The notes: generated from the sequence alone by a model not told the origin. A stretch of DNA of 64,000 nt from an uncultured Erythrobacter sp. (GCF_947499705.1 NZ_CANMPJ010000002.1:558001-622000), one strand, 5' to 3'; shown: positions 42,045-51,753, counted from the first letter of the stretch. Program-made: numbers and translations.

Positions 42045-43748
42045 TTAGCACCCGGTATCGGCGCTGGCGCAGCTTTCGTCACGGGTGGCGCGGAATTCGT
42101 CGCCTTCGTTCCAGTTCGGCCAGCTACTGCTTTGCGCCATCGACCGGCCAATGCGGTAGAAAAGCTGCAGATCGGCCATCACGCCCGACCAGTCCCAGTT
42201 CTCGTCGAACTCGTCTTTCGGTCCGTGATAGCGGTTGTCGCGGTAGTCGGTTGCAACCGCAGCGCCCGCTTCGCGCCCGCCTTCAATCAGGTCTTCACCG
42301 CCGTCGAGATAGAGCATCGGCACGCCCTGCTTGGCGAAGGCGAAGTGATCCGAGCGGTAGTAGTAGCCTGCTTCCGGATTGGGATTCGGAGTCGCCACAC
42401 GGCCGTCGGCCACCAGCGCCGCATCAAGGAATGCGTCGAGCTGCGATTTGCCCGGGCCGACGACGGTTACGTCTTTGGCCGGGCCGGCGATCAGGAACGC
42501 ATCCATGTTAATCCCGCCCACGGTTTGATCGAGCGGGAAGACCGGGTTCGAAGCGTAGTAATATGCGCCGAGCAGACCGGATTCCTCAGCAGTAACCGCC
42601 AGGAAAACAAGGCTGCGTTTTGGCGCACCCGCTTTGGCATGCGCTTCAGCCAGGGCGACAAGAGCGGCCGTTCCGGTCGCATTGTCCACCGCGCCGTTGC
42701 AGATGTCGTCGCCATCGGGTGCCGGTGTGCAGCGCCCAAGGTGGTCCCAGTGCGCGGTGTGAATGACATATTCTTCTGGTGCTTCGCTCCCGGGAAGAAC
42801 GCCGATCACGTTCTGTGAAGAGAATGTGCGGATGTCGTTTTCGAAGCTGGTCGAAGCCGTCATGCCGAGTTCGACAGCCTCGAAGTCTTCCGTCTTCGCG
42901 GCAGCGGTAAGCTCGTCGAGATCCTGTCCGGCAGCAGCAAGGATTTCGCGGGCGACCTCTTTCTGCACCCAGCCATTCATGATCGTGAGATCCGGGGCAT
43001 TTTCACCGCGCTGAGGATAGGCTTGCGGGCCGCTCCAGCTGCTTTCCACGACATTCCAGCCATAGCTCGTCGGTTCGGTGTCATGAACGATGATCGCACC
43101 CGCTGCGCCCTGGCGAGCGGCCTCTTCATACTTGTAGGTCCAGCGGCCATAGAACGTCATCGCGCGGCCGTTGAATTTCCCTTCGAGACCTTCGGTCTCA
43201 TAGTCGGGATCGTTGACGAGGATCACCACGGTCTTGCCTGTGACATCAACGCCTTCGTAGTCATTCCAATCGCGCTCTGGAGCGTTGATACCGTAACCGA
43301 CGAACACCATTTCGCTGTTGGCAAGCTGCGTCTGCGCATCTTCACGATAGGTGACGCCAACCCATTCACTGCCGAAATCCAGCGCGAAATCCGTTTCGCC
43401 ATTGGTGATGGTAAGCGGGGCAAAGTTTTTGCCGGTAATCTCGACCAACGGCACTTCCTGCACCCAGCTATCGCCATTGCCCGGCTGAAGGCCCGCAGCT
43501 TCGAAGCGTTCGGTGAGCAGCGCGACCGTCTTGGTCTCGCCTTCGGTGCCCGGCATGCGCCCATCGAATTCGTCGCTCGACAGTTCGCGGGTGATGTCCT
43601 TCATCGTGGCTTCGGAGATTTCGCCCGACTCCACTTCGGGGATGATAAGCTCGGCAGCAGCGTCGCCGCCAGGCATCATATCTTCGCAACCTGCCAGCGC
43701 GAGTGCGCCCGCAAGAACGGCACCAAGGCCAATTGCGCGTTTGATCAT
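42045..43748 (-). CDS. M28 family zinc aminopeptidase, lipoprotein
   Basis: A 567-aa M28 metallopeptidase. The start at 43748 gives a lipoprotein signal (MIKRAIGLGAVLAGALALAGC). A PA domain (about 150-330) precedes the peptidase: HTAHWDHLGR (first zinc ligand His and Asp), GAVDNATGTAALVALAEA (bridging Asp), AVTAEESGLLGAYYYA (catalytic Glu and ligand Glu) and GGINMDAF. Anchored in the envelope it would cleave N-terminal residues from peptides. Divergent from glnE (73 bases). A longer N-terminal reading frame is an artefact over the glnE start. Confidence 0.93.
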   Translation of the reverse strand: MIKRAIGLGAVLAGALALAGCEDMMPGGDAAAELIIPEVESGEISEATMKDITRELSSDEFDGRMPGTEGETKTVALLTERFEAAGLQPGNGDSWVQEVPLVEITGKNFAPLTITNGETDFALDFGSEWVGVTYREDAQTQLANSEMVFVGYGINAPERDWNDYEGVDVTGKTVVILVNDPDYETEGLEGKFNGRAMTFYGRWTYKYEEAARQGAAGAIIVHDTEPTSYGWNVVESSWSGPQAYPQRGENAPDLTIMNGWVQKEVAREILAAAGQDLDELTAAAKTEDFEAVELGMTASTSFENDIRTFSSQNVIGVLPGSEAPEEYVIHTAHWDHLGRCTPAPDGDDICNGAVDNATGTAALVALAEAHAKAGAPKRSLVFLAVTAEESGLLGAYYYASNPVFPLDQTVGGINMDAFLIAGPAKDVTVVGPGKSQLDAFLDAALVADGRVATPNPNPEAGYYYRSDHFAFAKQGVPMLYLDGGEDLIEGGREAGAAVATDYRDNRYHGPKDEFDENWDWSGVMADLQLFYRIGRSMAQSSSWPNWNEGDEFRATRDESCASADTGC

Positions 43749-43821
43749 TGAGAAAGTTCCCTCGTCCAATTTGCTGCGGGCTTCTCTTGCAGAGCGTGAG
43801 GGGCACTGCAAGAGAGGCGCG

Positions 43822-46548
43822 ATGGCGACCACGGCACAACCTGATTGGAACCGCGCATTGGAGCGGGCGCGGGAGAATGCCCCGTTTCTCGCGCGTACTC
43901 TCGATAGGCAGCCGGAACTGGCGGAGTTGCTGGCTGCAGGTGATGTCGAAGCCGCATTCGAATGGACGCGCCTGCGGGGGCAGCACGATGACGCCGGTGT
44001 TGCGTTGCGGCGAGAGCGGCTGGCGCTGGCGACAACGGTTGCGATCGCCGATCTGGCAGGCGCATTCACGCTGGACCGGGTGGTGCAGGAACTCACTTCC
44101 TTCGCCGATCGCGCGCTTGACCGAGCCATACGAACAGCGATTGCCGAACGGTCTGGCGAAGACAGCGCTGACGGGTTCATTGCGCTGGCGCTCGGCAAAC
44201 AGGGCGCGGGCGAGCTGAATTACTCGTCCGACATAGACCCGATCCTGCTCTACGATCCAGAAACGCTCCCACGACGCGCGACCGATGACCCGGGTGATGC
44301 GGCTCAGCGTTACGCACGGCGGATCGTCAAGCTCCTATCCGAGAACACCGCCGAAGGATACGTTCTGCGCGTCGATCTCCGCCTGCGTCCGGCAAGCGAG
44401 ATTAGCCCGCTGGTTGTGCCGCGAGCCTCTGCGCTATCGCATTATCAAGGGGCTGCGCTGGCATGGGAGCGCGCCGCTTTCACCCGGGCAAGAGCGGCGG
44501 CTGGCGATATTTCGGCAGGAGAAGCCTTTCTCGACGCGATTCGCCCCTTCGTCTGGCGCGGCCATCTCGATTTCGGTGCTATCGAGGAAATCCGCGCGCT
44601 CACGGCCCGGATCCGAGACAATCATGATGGCCCCACAAGTCCCGGCCCGGGCTTTGACGTCAAACGCGGACGCGGCGGTATTCGCGAGATCGAATTTTTT
44701 GCGCAGACCCACCAGCTGATCCACGGCGGACGCGACCCGTCGCTGCGAGTGCGCCGGACACGCTCTGCGCTCGATGCATTGGCGGCGGCAGGGCAGATCA
44801 AACTCGATGAGGCGCGAATTCTTGGTGAGTCCTACGACCGCCTACGCACCATTGAGCACCGGCTGCAGATGATAAACGACCGGCAGACCCATAGCCTACC
44901 TGATGGCGACGCTCTCGACGCAGTCGCGCGGCTCGATGGCTTGGCCAATGGCGCGGCGCTTATTCAAGAACTGGTCGAGATTACCGAGCGTTCTGGACAG
45001 ATTTATGAGCAATTGGTCGGAGCGAAGCCTACGCTCCCACAGTCCAGTCGGGAAACCACCGAGTTTGCTGAGCGGCTAAAGCAGCTTGGCTTCGAGCGAC
45101 CGAGAAGGCTTGCCACACGGATCGAAGGTTGGCGCGACGGCCGGTTTCAATCGCTGCGCTCACCACAAGCGCTAGAAGCGTTTGACCGATTGCTGCCCGC
45201 GCTGCTCAAAGCGATGGCTGCGAGTGACGATCCGGACCGGGCTCTCACACGGTGGGAAAGCGTTCTCGAACGGGCGCCCTCGGCGATTGCGCTCTTTCGT
45301 CTGCTCGATGCGCGACCCGAACTGCTCGACCGCCTGATCGCCGCGCTGACTCTGGCGCCGATGCTATCTGACGAGATTGGGCGGCGACCGGAGCTGCTTG
45401 ATACCCTGCTTGATCTTCAACCTCTCTCGTTTCCAGTATCGGTGACCGAGATTGTCGAGCGGATGGAGAATGGAGCCGAACGGGACGACTACGAAGCGCA
45501 GCTTGATTGCATCCGGCGCGTAACCGGTGAGGAACGGTTGGAGCTTGGTCTGCGCCTGATTGAAGCGGAGTATCCGCCGCAATCCATCGCGCAGGCTTTG
45601 TCTGCAACGGCGGAGGCTGCGATTGTTGTTGCAGCCAAAGCTGCTCAAACCGAATTCGCCCGCAATCATGGCCATATCGAAGGCAGTGAACTGGTTGTGT
45701 TGGGTCTGGGACGTCTCGGCGGGGAAGCGCTGACCCACGCTTCTGATCTCGACATGATCTACCTGTTTACCGGCGATTACAGTGCGGAGTCCGACGGACG
45801 TAGACCGCTCGGCGGCACACTCTACTTCAATCGGCTCGCAACCAGAGTTAGCGGGGCGCTTTCTGTGCCGACAGCGCAAGGTCCGCTTTATGAGGTCGAC
45901 ACAAGGCTTCGCCCGCAAGGCAATCAGGGGCCGCTTGCCGTATCTGTCGAAGCGTTCGCCAAGTATCAGCGCGAAAGCGCCTGGACTTGGGAGCATATGG
46001 CGCTCGCCCGTGCGCGCGTGATTGTCGGCTCCGACGCCGCTCGTGCGGAGTTAACGAAGGTGATGGCCGGCGTGTTGGCGCAGGAGCGTGACGCTGATGC
46101 ACTGCGCAATGCGGTGTTGACCATGCGCGGTGAGATTGCCGCACATAAGCCGATGCGCGGCGAGTTGGATGTGAAGCTGGCGCGCGGCGGGTTGGTCGAC
46201 GTCGAATTTCTCGTTCACTTCGTGCAATTGCGCGAGGCTAAGAACTTGTCGGTGAGCCGGCCTGATGCCATGTCGCCCAATCTTAGCGTCGCAATTGGCA
46301 ATTTGGTCGAACGCGGGCTTCTGCCAGCGGACTTTGCCCAGGCGCATGATCTCCTGACGGATTTGCTCGTTGCCGGTCGATTGCTGGCTCCCGACGGAGT
46401 TGAACCGCCACCAGCCGCCGCTAATGCTCTGGCGCGGGCTTGCCGCCGCGAAAGCTTCGCGGAACTGACACAGGATCTCGCCGTTTCCCGCGCATGTGTC
46501 GCCGCCGCCTGGGCCGACATTTTCGATCAGCAATTGGAGTTAGAATGA
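43822..46548 (+). CDS. glnE: Bifunctional [glutamine synthetase] adenylyltransferase/adenylyl-removing enzyme
   Basis: GlnE switches glutamine synthetase off and on by adenylylation and phosphorolytic deadenylylation of its tyrosine. The 908-aa product carries both nucleotidyltransferase domains: GKQGAGELNYSSDIDPILLYD (about residue 130) and LGLGRLGGEALTHASDLDMIYLF (about 630), each followed by a long helical region. Preceded by AGAGAGG at the ATG 43822. It is the first gene of a likely operon with bcp, whose ATG overlaps its stop. Confidence 0.95.
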   Translation: MATTAQPDWNRALERARENAPFLARTLDRQPELAELLAAGDVEAAFEWTRLRGQHDDAGVALRRERLALATTVAIADLAGAFTLDRVVQELTSFADRALDRAIRTAIAERSGEDSADGFIALALGKQGAGELNYSSDIDPILLYDPETLPRRATDDPGDAAQRYARRIVKLLSENTAEGYVLRVDLRLRPASEISPLVVPRASALSHYQGAALAWERAAFTRARAAAGDISAGEAFLDAIRPFVWRGHLDFGAIEEIRALTARIRDNHDGPTSPGPGFDVKRGRGGIREIEFFAQTHQLIHGGRDPSLRVRRTRSALDALAAAGQIKLDEARILGESYDRLRTIEHRLQMINDRQTHSLPDGDALDAVARLDGLANGAALIQELVEITERSGQIYEQLVGAKPTLPQSSRETTEFAERLKQLGFERPRRLATRIEGWRDGRFQSLRSPQALEAFDRLLPALLKAMAASDDPDRALTRWESVLERAPSAIALFRLLDARPELLDRLIAALTLAPMLSDEIGRRPELLDTLLDLQPLSFPVSVTEIVERMENGAERDDYEAQLDCIRRVTGEERLELGLRLIEAEYPPQSIAQALSATAEAAIVVAAKAAQTEFARNHGHIEGSELVVLGLGRLGGEALTHASDLDMIYLFTGDYSAESDGRRPLGGTLYFNRLATRVSGALSVPTAQGPLYEVDTRLRPQGNQGPLAVSVEAFAKYQRESAWTWEHMALARARVIVGSDAARAELTKVMAGVLAQERDADALRNAVLTMRGEIAAHKPMRGELDVKLARGGLVDVEFLVHFVQLREAKNLSVSRPDAMSPNLSVAIGNLVERGLLPADFAQAHDLLTDLLVAGRLLAPDGVEPPPAAANALARACRRESFAELTQDLAVSRACVAAAWADIFDQQLELE

Positions 46549-47021
46549 TGACCGATTTCCCCGCCGCCGGTGATGCAATGCCCGATATCGAAATGGGCAC
46601 GCCCGATGGAGGCACGGTCAAGTCGTCCGACTTCAAGGGTAAGAAACTGGTCGTGTTCTTCTATCCGAAGGACAACACGCCCGGCTGCACCACCGAGGCG
46701 AAAGACTTTACGGCGCTGAAAGGCGACTTCGATGCGGCAGGTGTAGAATTGCTAGGGGTGAGCAAGGACAGTGCCAAGAAGCATCAGAACTTCATTGCCA
46801 AGCACGATCTGAAAACGCCGCTCGCCACCGATGCAGAGGAAGACGGTCTGTCCGACGCGCTTGGCATCTGGAGCGAGAAGCAGATGTACGGAAAGACCTA
46901 TATGGGCATGGTACGCACGACATATTTGGTTGGCGCAGACGGCACAATCGCGCAGGTTTGGAACAAGGTGAAGGTCAAAGGCCACGCCGAGGAAGTGCTC
47001 GCAGCGGCGAAAGCTCTCTGA
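46545..47021 (+). CDS. bcp: Thioredoxin-dependent thiol peroxidase, Bcp/PrxQ type
   Basis: A 158-aa peroxiredoxin of the BCP/PrxQ group that detoxifies hydroperoxides. The peroxidatic Cys48 lies in NTPGCTTEAKDF; the position five residues later, where many family members have the resolving Cys, is Lys, so this is a 1-Cys or atypical enzyme. Also seen are VVFFYPKDNTPG and GMVRTTYLVGADG. ATG at 46545 overlaps the glnE TGA (ATGA); a second ATG follows directly. Four bases separate it from the DUF455 gene. Confidence 0.93.
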   Translation: MMTDFPAAGDAMPDIEMGTPDGGTVKSSDFKGKKLVVFFYPKDNTPGCTTEAKDFTALKGDFDAAGVELLGVSKDSAKKHQNFIAKHDLKTPLATDAEEDGLSDALGIWSEKQMYGKTYMGMVRTTYLVGADGTIAQVWNKVKVKGHAEEVLAAAKAL

Positions 47022-47025
47022 GACT

Positions 47026-47817
47026 ATGGAATCGGTCGCATCCGCCATTCGAGCGGCGTTGCTCACCGCCGATCCGCGCGCCAAGTGCTTTGCGACGCGC
47101 GATGTCGCAAGGCGCTGGCGGCGCAGGGACCTTGGCTGTGTTTTTGATCAAGAAATGCCCGACGAACCGGCGCGACCGGCCCATCCTGAGCTGCTTCCTC
47201 CGAATCAGATGCCCAAGCGCGGCAAGTTCGGATCGGAGCGCGCGCGAATCGCGCTGTGGCACAGCCTGGCGCATATCGAATTCGTCGCGATCGATCTCGC
47301 GCTGGATATGGCGGGCCGATTCGGTGAGGCGATGGGCGAGGAGTTCGTTGACGATTTCCTATCCGTCGCCGCCGACGAAGCGATGCATTTCGCGCTGCTG
47401 GCTCGCAAGCTCGAGAGTCTCGGGAGCCACTACGGCGCGCTGCCGGCGCATGGCGGCCTGTGGCAGGCTGCGCATTCCACACGCGGCGATGTGGCAGCCC
47501 GGTTGGCCATTGTGCCAATGGTGCTCGAAGCGCGCGGGCTAGATGTCACACCGGCCACGCTTGAACGCGTGAAGGCGGCGGGTGACGATCACGGTGGAAA
47601 AATCCTTGCGCGTATCCTTGACGATGAAATCAATCATGTCGGTTTTGGCACCAAACACTTTCTGCGGGTTGCCGAAAGCGCTGGAGAGAATCCCCAAAAC
47701 CTATGGAAATCCTTGGTTCGGGAGCACTTCAGAGGATCAGTTAAGCCGCCATTCAACGACTCAGCCCGTCTTGCAGCCGGTTTGTCGCGCGATTTTTACG
47801 AAAACATTGCGCATTAA
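47026..47817 (+). CDS. DUF455 ferritin-like protein
   Basis: A 263-aa DUF455 protein with a ferritin-like helical fold. Putative di-metal ligands sit in LWHSLAHIEFVAIDLALD, VAADEAMHFALL, MVLEARGLD and ILDDEINHVGFGTKHF, giving the E...ExxH pattern repeated. Function is unknown; some relatives are linked to tRNA modification or rRNA processing. It follows bcp by four bases and precedes the M23 peptidase by 166. Confidence 0.88.
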   Translation: MESVASAIRAALLTADPRAKCFATRDVARRWRRRDLGCVFDQEMPDEPARPAHPELLPPNQMPKRGKFGSERARIALWHSLAHIEFVAIDLALDMAGRFGEAMGEEFVDDFLSVAADEAMHFALLARKLESLGSHYGALPAHGGLWQAAHSTRGDVAARLAIVPMVLEARGLDVTPATLERVKAAGDDHGGKILARILDDEINHVGFGTKHFLRVAESAGENPQNLWKSLVREHFRGSVKPPFNDSARLAAGLSRDFYENIAH

Positions 47818-47983
47818 CGAATCAGCTCGATAACACCGTTTTACAAGTTCTGGCGGGTCTTGGGGCCAGTTCAAATCGAAAGCAGAGGAACGCAGCGGCG
47901 ATGAACTTCGCCAAAGCGGGCTGAGCGCTTTGAACCATTTTTGCAGGCGAAAGCGCCGCAATGAAGATAGGACCGGGTCAGGT

Positions 47984-48685
47984 ATGAGCACGCTAATCAA
48001 GCGGCATTTTTCGAGGTTGGCAGGCGCGTCCTTCGCGGCCGCCACCCTGATCGCGGCCACCCCCGCAATCGCCAATTCTTCTGCCAACGCGGCAGCGGCC
48101 GATGTTACAGAGCCTGTTCGTGAGGCTCAGAACCAAACTCTGACAACCGGCGACACCAAATTTCGCGAACTTTTCGCGAGCTGGGTCGCTTTGGATAAGG
48201 CTGGGCCGGATGCCCCGGTCGAACGCGCTATCGTTGCCATTCCTTCGCGCATGCCTCTGGCCGGTGCTCGCCTGACGAGCGGCTATGGGATGCGCAACCA
48301 TCCGGTCCTGCGTAAGCGCCGCCGTCACAAAGGTGTCGATCTTGCTGCGCCGACGGGTACTCCGGTTTATGCCACTGCTGATGGAATGGTCGGCCGCGCC
48401 GACTGGTTCTCCAGCTACGGTCTTTACATCAGCATCGATCACGGCGCCGATATGGAAACGCGTTACGCGCACCTTTCCAAACTCGCCGTTGCTGCTGGTG
48501 AGCGCGTGCGCAAAGGCGATCTGATCGGCTATGTCGGTTCGACCGGCCGCTCAACCGGTCCACACCTCCATTACGAGGTGCGCGTCGATGGGGTTGCAGT
48601 CGATCCAATTCCCTATATGGTAGAGCGCACACCGCGGGTCGCCGCTAGCGAAAGCAGCGAAATGACCGGACGCGGCGGCGAGTAA
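47984..48685 (+). CDS. M23 (LytM) family peptidoglycan endopeptidase, secreted
   Basis: A 233-aa protein with a signal peptide (FSRLAGASFAAATLIAATPAIA) and an M23 domain at about 90-205: TSGYGMRNHPVLRKRRRHKGVDLAAPTGTPVYA carries the HxxxD zinc ligands, and TGPHLHYEVRVDG the HxH with the catalytic His. It should cut peptide crosslinks in the cell wall or, if the catalytic site is impaired, activate amidases; the site looks intact. Start ATG 47984 is chosen for the signal peptide; the frame also opens at 47930. Followed by a triple hairpin ending in a strong terminator. Confidence 0.93.
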   Translation: MSTLIKRHFSRLAGASFAAATLIAATPAIANSSANAAAADVTEPVREAQNQTLTTGDTKFRELFASWVALDKAGPDAPVERAIVAIPSRMPLAGARLTSGYGMRNHPVLRKRRRHKGVDLAAPTGTPVYATADGMVGRADWFSSYGLYISIDHGADMETRYAHLSKLAVAAGERVRKGDLIGYVGSTGRSTGPHLHYEVRVDGVAVDPIPYMVERTPRVAASESSEMTGRGGE

Positions 48686-48701
48686 TTCGCCAGACGAGAT
48701 A

Positions 48702-48747
48702 ACCCGCCTGGAAGCGGGTCGGACATTGGAGAGGGTGTCCGAATATG
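48702..48747 (+). ncRNA. Structured 3' UTR, possible sRNA
   Basis: Two perfect hairpins stand back to back after the M23 stop: ACCCGC (48702-48707)/GCGGGT (48714-48719) and CGGACA (48720-48725)/TGTCCG (48736-48741), the second with a purine-rich loop containing GGAGAGGG. They abut a strong terminator, the shape of sRNAs cut from mRNA 3' ends. Expression is unknown. Confidence 0.4.
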
Positions 48748-48776
48748 GGCGGCGGGTCATCCCGCCGCCTTTTTTT
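48748..48776 (+). terminator. Strong intrinsic terminator after M23 peptidase gene
   Basis: GGCGGCGGG, loop TCAT, CCCGCCGCC, then seven T. A textbook Rho-independent terminator, rare elsewhere in this window. Confidence 0.93.
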
Positions 48777-48901
48777 GTGCGTCAGTTGCAGACAGGTGCT
48801 GCTGCCGATTTCGCTTGCGAGCGCCCCCTTCGCCGTTAGATTTCCTTCCCGAGAGACAGCGCGTCCACCTTGGGTGGCCGCCGCAAGGGAGAGACTTACG
48901 A

Positions 48902-50446
48902 ATGAGCTTGCATCCGATCGCGCATGCCGCGAACCGCCCCGACCATCCTGCCGTTATTATGGCGGGGTCGGGCGAGCAGATGACCTATGGCGAGATGGAC
49001 AAAGCGGCGAACCGCTTTGCGCAGCTTTTGAGGGCGCGTGGGTTTGCGCCCGATGAGGCGTTCGCCGTCCTGCTGGAAAATCGGATCGAGTATTTCACTC
49101 TGGTCTGGGGTTCGCAGCGCGCCGGAACGTTGCTGGTGCCGATCTCCACCCGGCTGACTGCGCCCGAAATATCCTATATTCTCAAGGATAGCGGCGCGAA
49201 GCTGTTGATCACCTCGCATGCCTTCGACGGGGTGATGGAGGATATTCGCAAGGACTGCCCTGACTTGCCGGTGCTGTTGGTGGATGATGCGGGCGTAGAA
49301 GATTTCCATGGCGCGCTTGCAGCGCAGCCTTCCGACCCGATTGCCGACCAGCGTGCCGGGGCGACGATGCTCTACAGTTCGGGTACGACCGGGCGGCCCA
49401 AGGGTATTCGCCCTGCACCTCCGGAAGACCCCGATCCCCAGGCTATGATTCCATTTCTGGGGCTAGCGACAATGGGCGCGGGCATGCCCGCCGATGGCTC
49501 AATGATCTATCTGTCGCCTGCGCCGCTTTATCACGCGGCGCCGCTGGCCTGGTGCTCGGCTGCGCAGCGCCTTGGTGCGACGCTGGTGGTGCTCGAAAAG
49601 TTCGAACCCGAAGCAGCCCTGGCGGCGATCGAGAAGTACAAGATTACCGACAGCCAATGGGTGCCGACGCACTTCGTGCGGTTCCTGAAGCTCGATCCTG
49701 CGATCCGGACGAAATACGATCTTTCCAGCCACAAGCGGGCGCTTCACGCTGCCGCTCCGTGTCCTGTGCCGATCAAGCGCGAGATGATCGAATGGTGGGG
49801 GCCGATTGTGAACGAATATTATGCCGGGTCCGAAGGGATCGGGATGACGATGATCGGCGCCGCCGATTGGCTCGAACATCCGGGCTCGGTTGGCAAGGTG
49901 ATCTACGGTCAGATCCACGTCTGCGGGCCCGAGGGCGAAGAGGTTGCACCGGGTGAGGATGGCCTCATCTTCTTCGAAAACGTGCTGCTTCCGACCTATC
50001 ACAACGATCCTGAAAAGACCGCCGATGCGATGCATCCAAAAGGCTGGATGACGCTCGGCGATATCGGCCATGTCGATGCGGACGGTTACCTGTTTCTGAC
50101 CGATCGAAAGAGCCACATGATCATTTCGGGCGGGGTCAACATCTACCCGCAGGAAATCGAGAACCTGCTGGTTACTCACGATAAAGTGATGGATGCCGCA
50201 GTGATCGGCGCGCCCGATCCGGACCTTGGCGAGAAGGTCGTCGCGGTTGTGCAGCCGCTCGATATGGCGGATGCCGGTGACGCGTTTGAGGGCGAGTTGC
50301 GCGAATTTCTCGCGCCGCAACTGGCGCGGATCAAAATGCCCAAACTGTTCGATTTCCGCCCTGACCTGCCGCGTGAAGCCAACGGCAAACTCTACAAGCG
50401 CGAGCTGCGCGACGAATATGCTGCCAAGGCGCAGGAGACCGCATAG
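48902..50446 (+). CDS. Acyl-CoA synthetase (AMP-dependent ligase)
   Basis: A 514-aa ANL-superfamily ligase that activates a carboxylic acid as acyl-AMP then acyl-CoA. AMP-binding motif is LYSSGTTGRPKGIR; later YYAGSEGIGMT, the hinge GWMTLGDIGHVDADGYLFLTDRKSHMIISGGVNIYPQEIENLL and the catalytic lysine near the C-terminus (REANGKLYKREL). ATG 48902 has GGGAGAG upstream. Its stop overlaps the P450 GTG start by one base, so the acid being activated may be the P450 substrate or product, for example a terpenoid or steroid side-chain acid. Confidence 0.9.
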   Translation: MSLHPIAHAANRPDHPAVIMAGSGEQMTYGEMDKAANRFAQLLRARGFAPDEAFAVLLENRIEYFTLVWGSQRAGTLLVPISTRLTAPEISYILKDSGAKLLITSHAFDGVMEDIRKDCPDLPVLLVDDAGVEDFHGALAAQPSDPIADQRAGATMLYSSGTTGRPKGIRPAPPEDPDPQAMIPFLGLATMGAGMPADGSMIYLSPAPLYHAAPLAWCSAAQRLGATLVVLEKFEPEAALAAIEKYKITDSQWVPTHFVRFLKLDPAIRTKYDLSSHKRALHAAAPCPVPIKREMIEWWGPIVNEYYAGSEGIGMTMIGAADWLEHPGSVGKVIYGQIHVCGPEGEEVAPGEDGLIFFENVLLPTYHNDPEKTADAMHPKGWMTLGDIGHVDADGYLFLTDRKSHMIISGGVNIYPQEIENLLVTHDKVMDAAVIGAPDPDLGEKVVAVVQPLDMADAGDAFEGELREFLAPQLARIKMPKLFDFRPDLPREANGKLYKRELRDEYAAKAQETA

Positions 50447-51753
50447 TGGCCAGCGATCCTGCCGTTCTGCCGACCGCGCTCGCCAAAGCAGTCATCGACC
50501 CGCATTCTTACGCTGAGTGGGACGGTCTGCTCGACACGTTCGATCACATCCGTGCGAGCACTCCGGTGGCGAAGATCATGCCTGAGGAAGAAGGTCTGTT
50601 CGAGCCGTTCTGGCTGATCACCGGCTATGATGACGTGATGCGCATTTCGAAGGACAACGCGACCTTCCTCAACAATCCGCGCCCGGTTGTGTTCAGCTTC
50701 AATCAGGCGATTGAATTCAGCCGCGCGGCGACAGGGTCGAACATGCTGGTGGATTCGCTGGTGGTGTTCGACGCGCCGATCCACCCGAAATATCGCAAGC
50801 TGACGCAAGAATGGTTCATGCCGCGCAATCTCGGGCGGCTTGAGGACGAGATACGCGCTCTGGCGCACCGGACCGTGGATCGAATGATCGAGGCGGGTCC
50901 GGAAGTGGACTTTGTGAAGGAGGTCGCTGGCCCCTTTCCCCTGCGGGTGGTGATGCAGATACTCGGCGTGCCGCCCGAAGACGAACCGCGCATGCAGATG
51001 CTCACCCAGCAATTGTTCGGCGGACAGGACAAAGACCTTTCCGGCAGCGGCATGGACAACATGACCCCTGAGCAGGTGGTGCAACTGGTCGCAGGGGCAG
51101 TGAAGACATTTGAAGACTACTTCGCCACATTGGCTGAGGACCGCCGCGTCAATCCGACCGAAGACGTCGCCAGCGTAATTGCCAATGCGACGGTCGACGG
51201 CAAGCCGCTGCCTCCGCGTGACATGGCGGGATATTACATCATTGTAGCCACTGCCGGACACGACACGACCAGCGCTTCGACCGCCGGAGCTATGATGGCA
51301 CTCGCCAACGATCCCGAGCAGTTTGCGAAAGTGAAAGCCGACCGCTCGCTGCTGCCCGGAATAGTCGAGGAAGCCATCCGCTGGACTTCACCGGTGCAGC
51401 ACTTCATGCGCACCGCCGCTGAAGACGTCGAAATGGGCGGACAGTCGATCAAAGCGGGCGACTGGATGATGATCAACTATGTCGCGGCCAATCACGATCC
51501 GGCGCAATTCGACGATCCGCGCAGATTCGATGCGGGGCGTTCGCCCAACCGCCATCTGGCGTTCGGAGCGGGCGCGCACCAATGCCTGGGCTTGCACCTG
51601 GCAAGGCTGGAAATGCGGATATTGTTCGAGGCTTTGCTTGATCGGATCGAGAGCGTCGAACCTGCCGGAGAGGCGCGCCGTGCGACCAGCACATTCGTGG
51701 GCGGACTAAAGTCGCTGCCGCTCAGAATTACGGCCTCAACAGAAGCAGCCTAA
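50446..51753 (+). CDS. Cytochrome P450, class I bacterial
   Basis: A 435-aa soluble P450. I-helix oxygen motif TAGHDTTS; ExxR in VEEAIRW; haem loop AFGAGAHQCLGLHLARLEM with Cys about 380. The GTG at 50446 overlaps the upstream TAG. Sequence style resembles CYPs of sterol or terpene catabolism (for example CYP125/CYP142-like or linalool hydroxylases); the co-transcribed acyl-CoA synthetase supports side-chain oxidation of a carboxylated substrate. It needs a ferredoxin and reductase; the reductase at 24299-25552 is a candidate. Confidence 0.9.
   Translation: MASDPAVLPTALAKAVIDPHSYAEWDGLLDTFDHIRASTPVAKIMPEEEGLFEPFWLITGYDDVMRISKDNATFLNNPRPVVFSFNQAIEFSRAATGSNMLVDSLVVFDAPIHPKYRKLTQEWFMPRNLGRLEDEIRALAHRTVDRMIEAGPEVDFVKEVAGPFPLRVVMQILGVPPEDEPRMQMLTQQLFGGQDKDLSGSGMDNMTPEQVVQLVAGAVKTFEDYFATLAEDRRVNPTEDVASVIANATVDGKPLPPRDMAGYYIIVATAGHDTTSASTAGAMMALANDPEQFAKVKADRSLLPGIVEEAIRWTSPVQHFMRTAAEDVEMGGQSIKAGDWMMINYVAANHDPAQFDDPRRFDAGRSPNRHLAFGAGAHQCLGLHLARLEMRILFEALLDRIESVEPAGEARRATSTFVGGLKSLPLRITASTEAA

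Noticed and set aside
43513..43821. N-terminal extension of glnE
   Set aside because: Antisense to the M28 gene; the ATG at 43822 has a Shine-Dalgarno and the family N-terminus.
43749..44198. N-terminal 150-residue extension of the M28 peptidase frame
   Set aside because: Overlaps the glnE start on the other strand; the lipoprotein signal at 43748 is a much better start.
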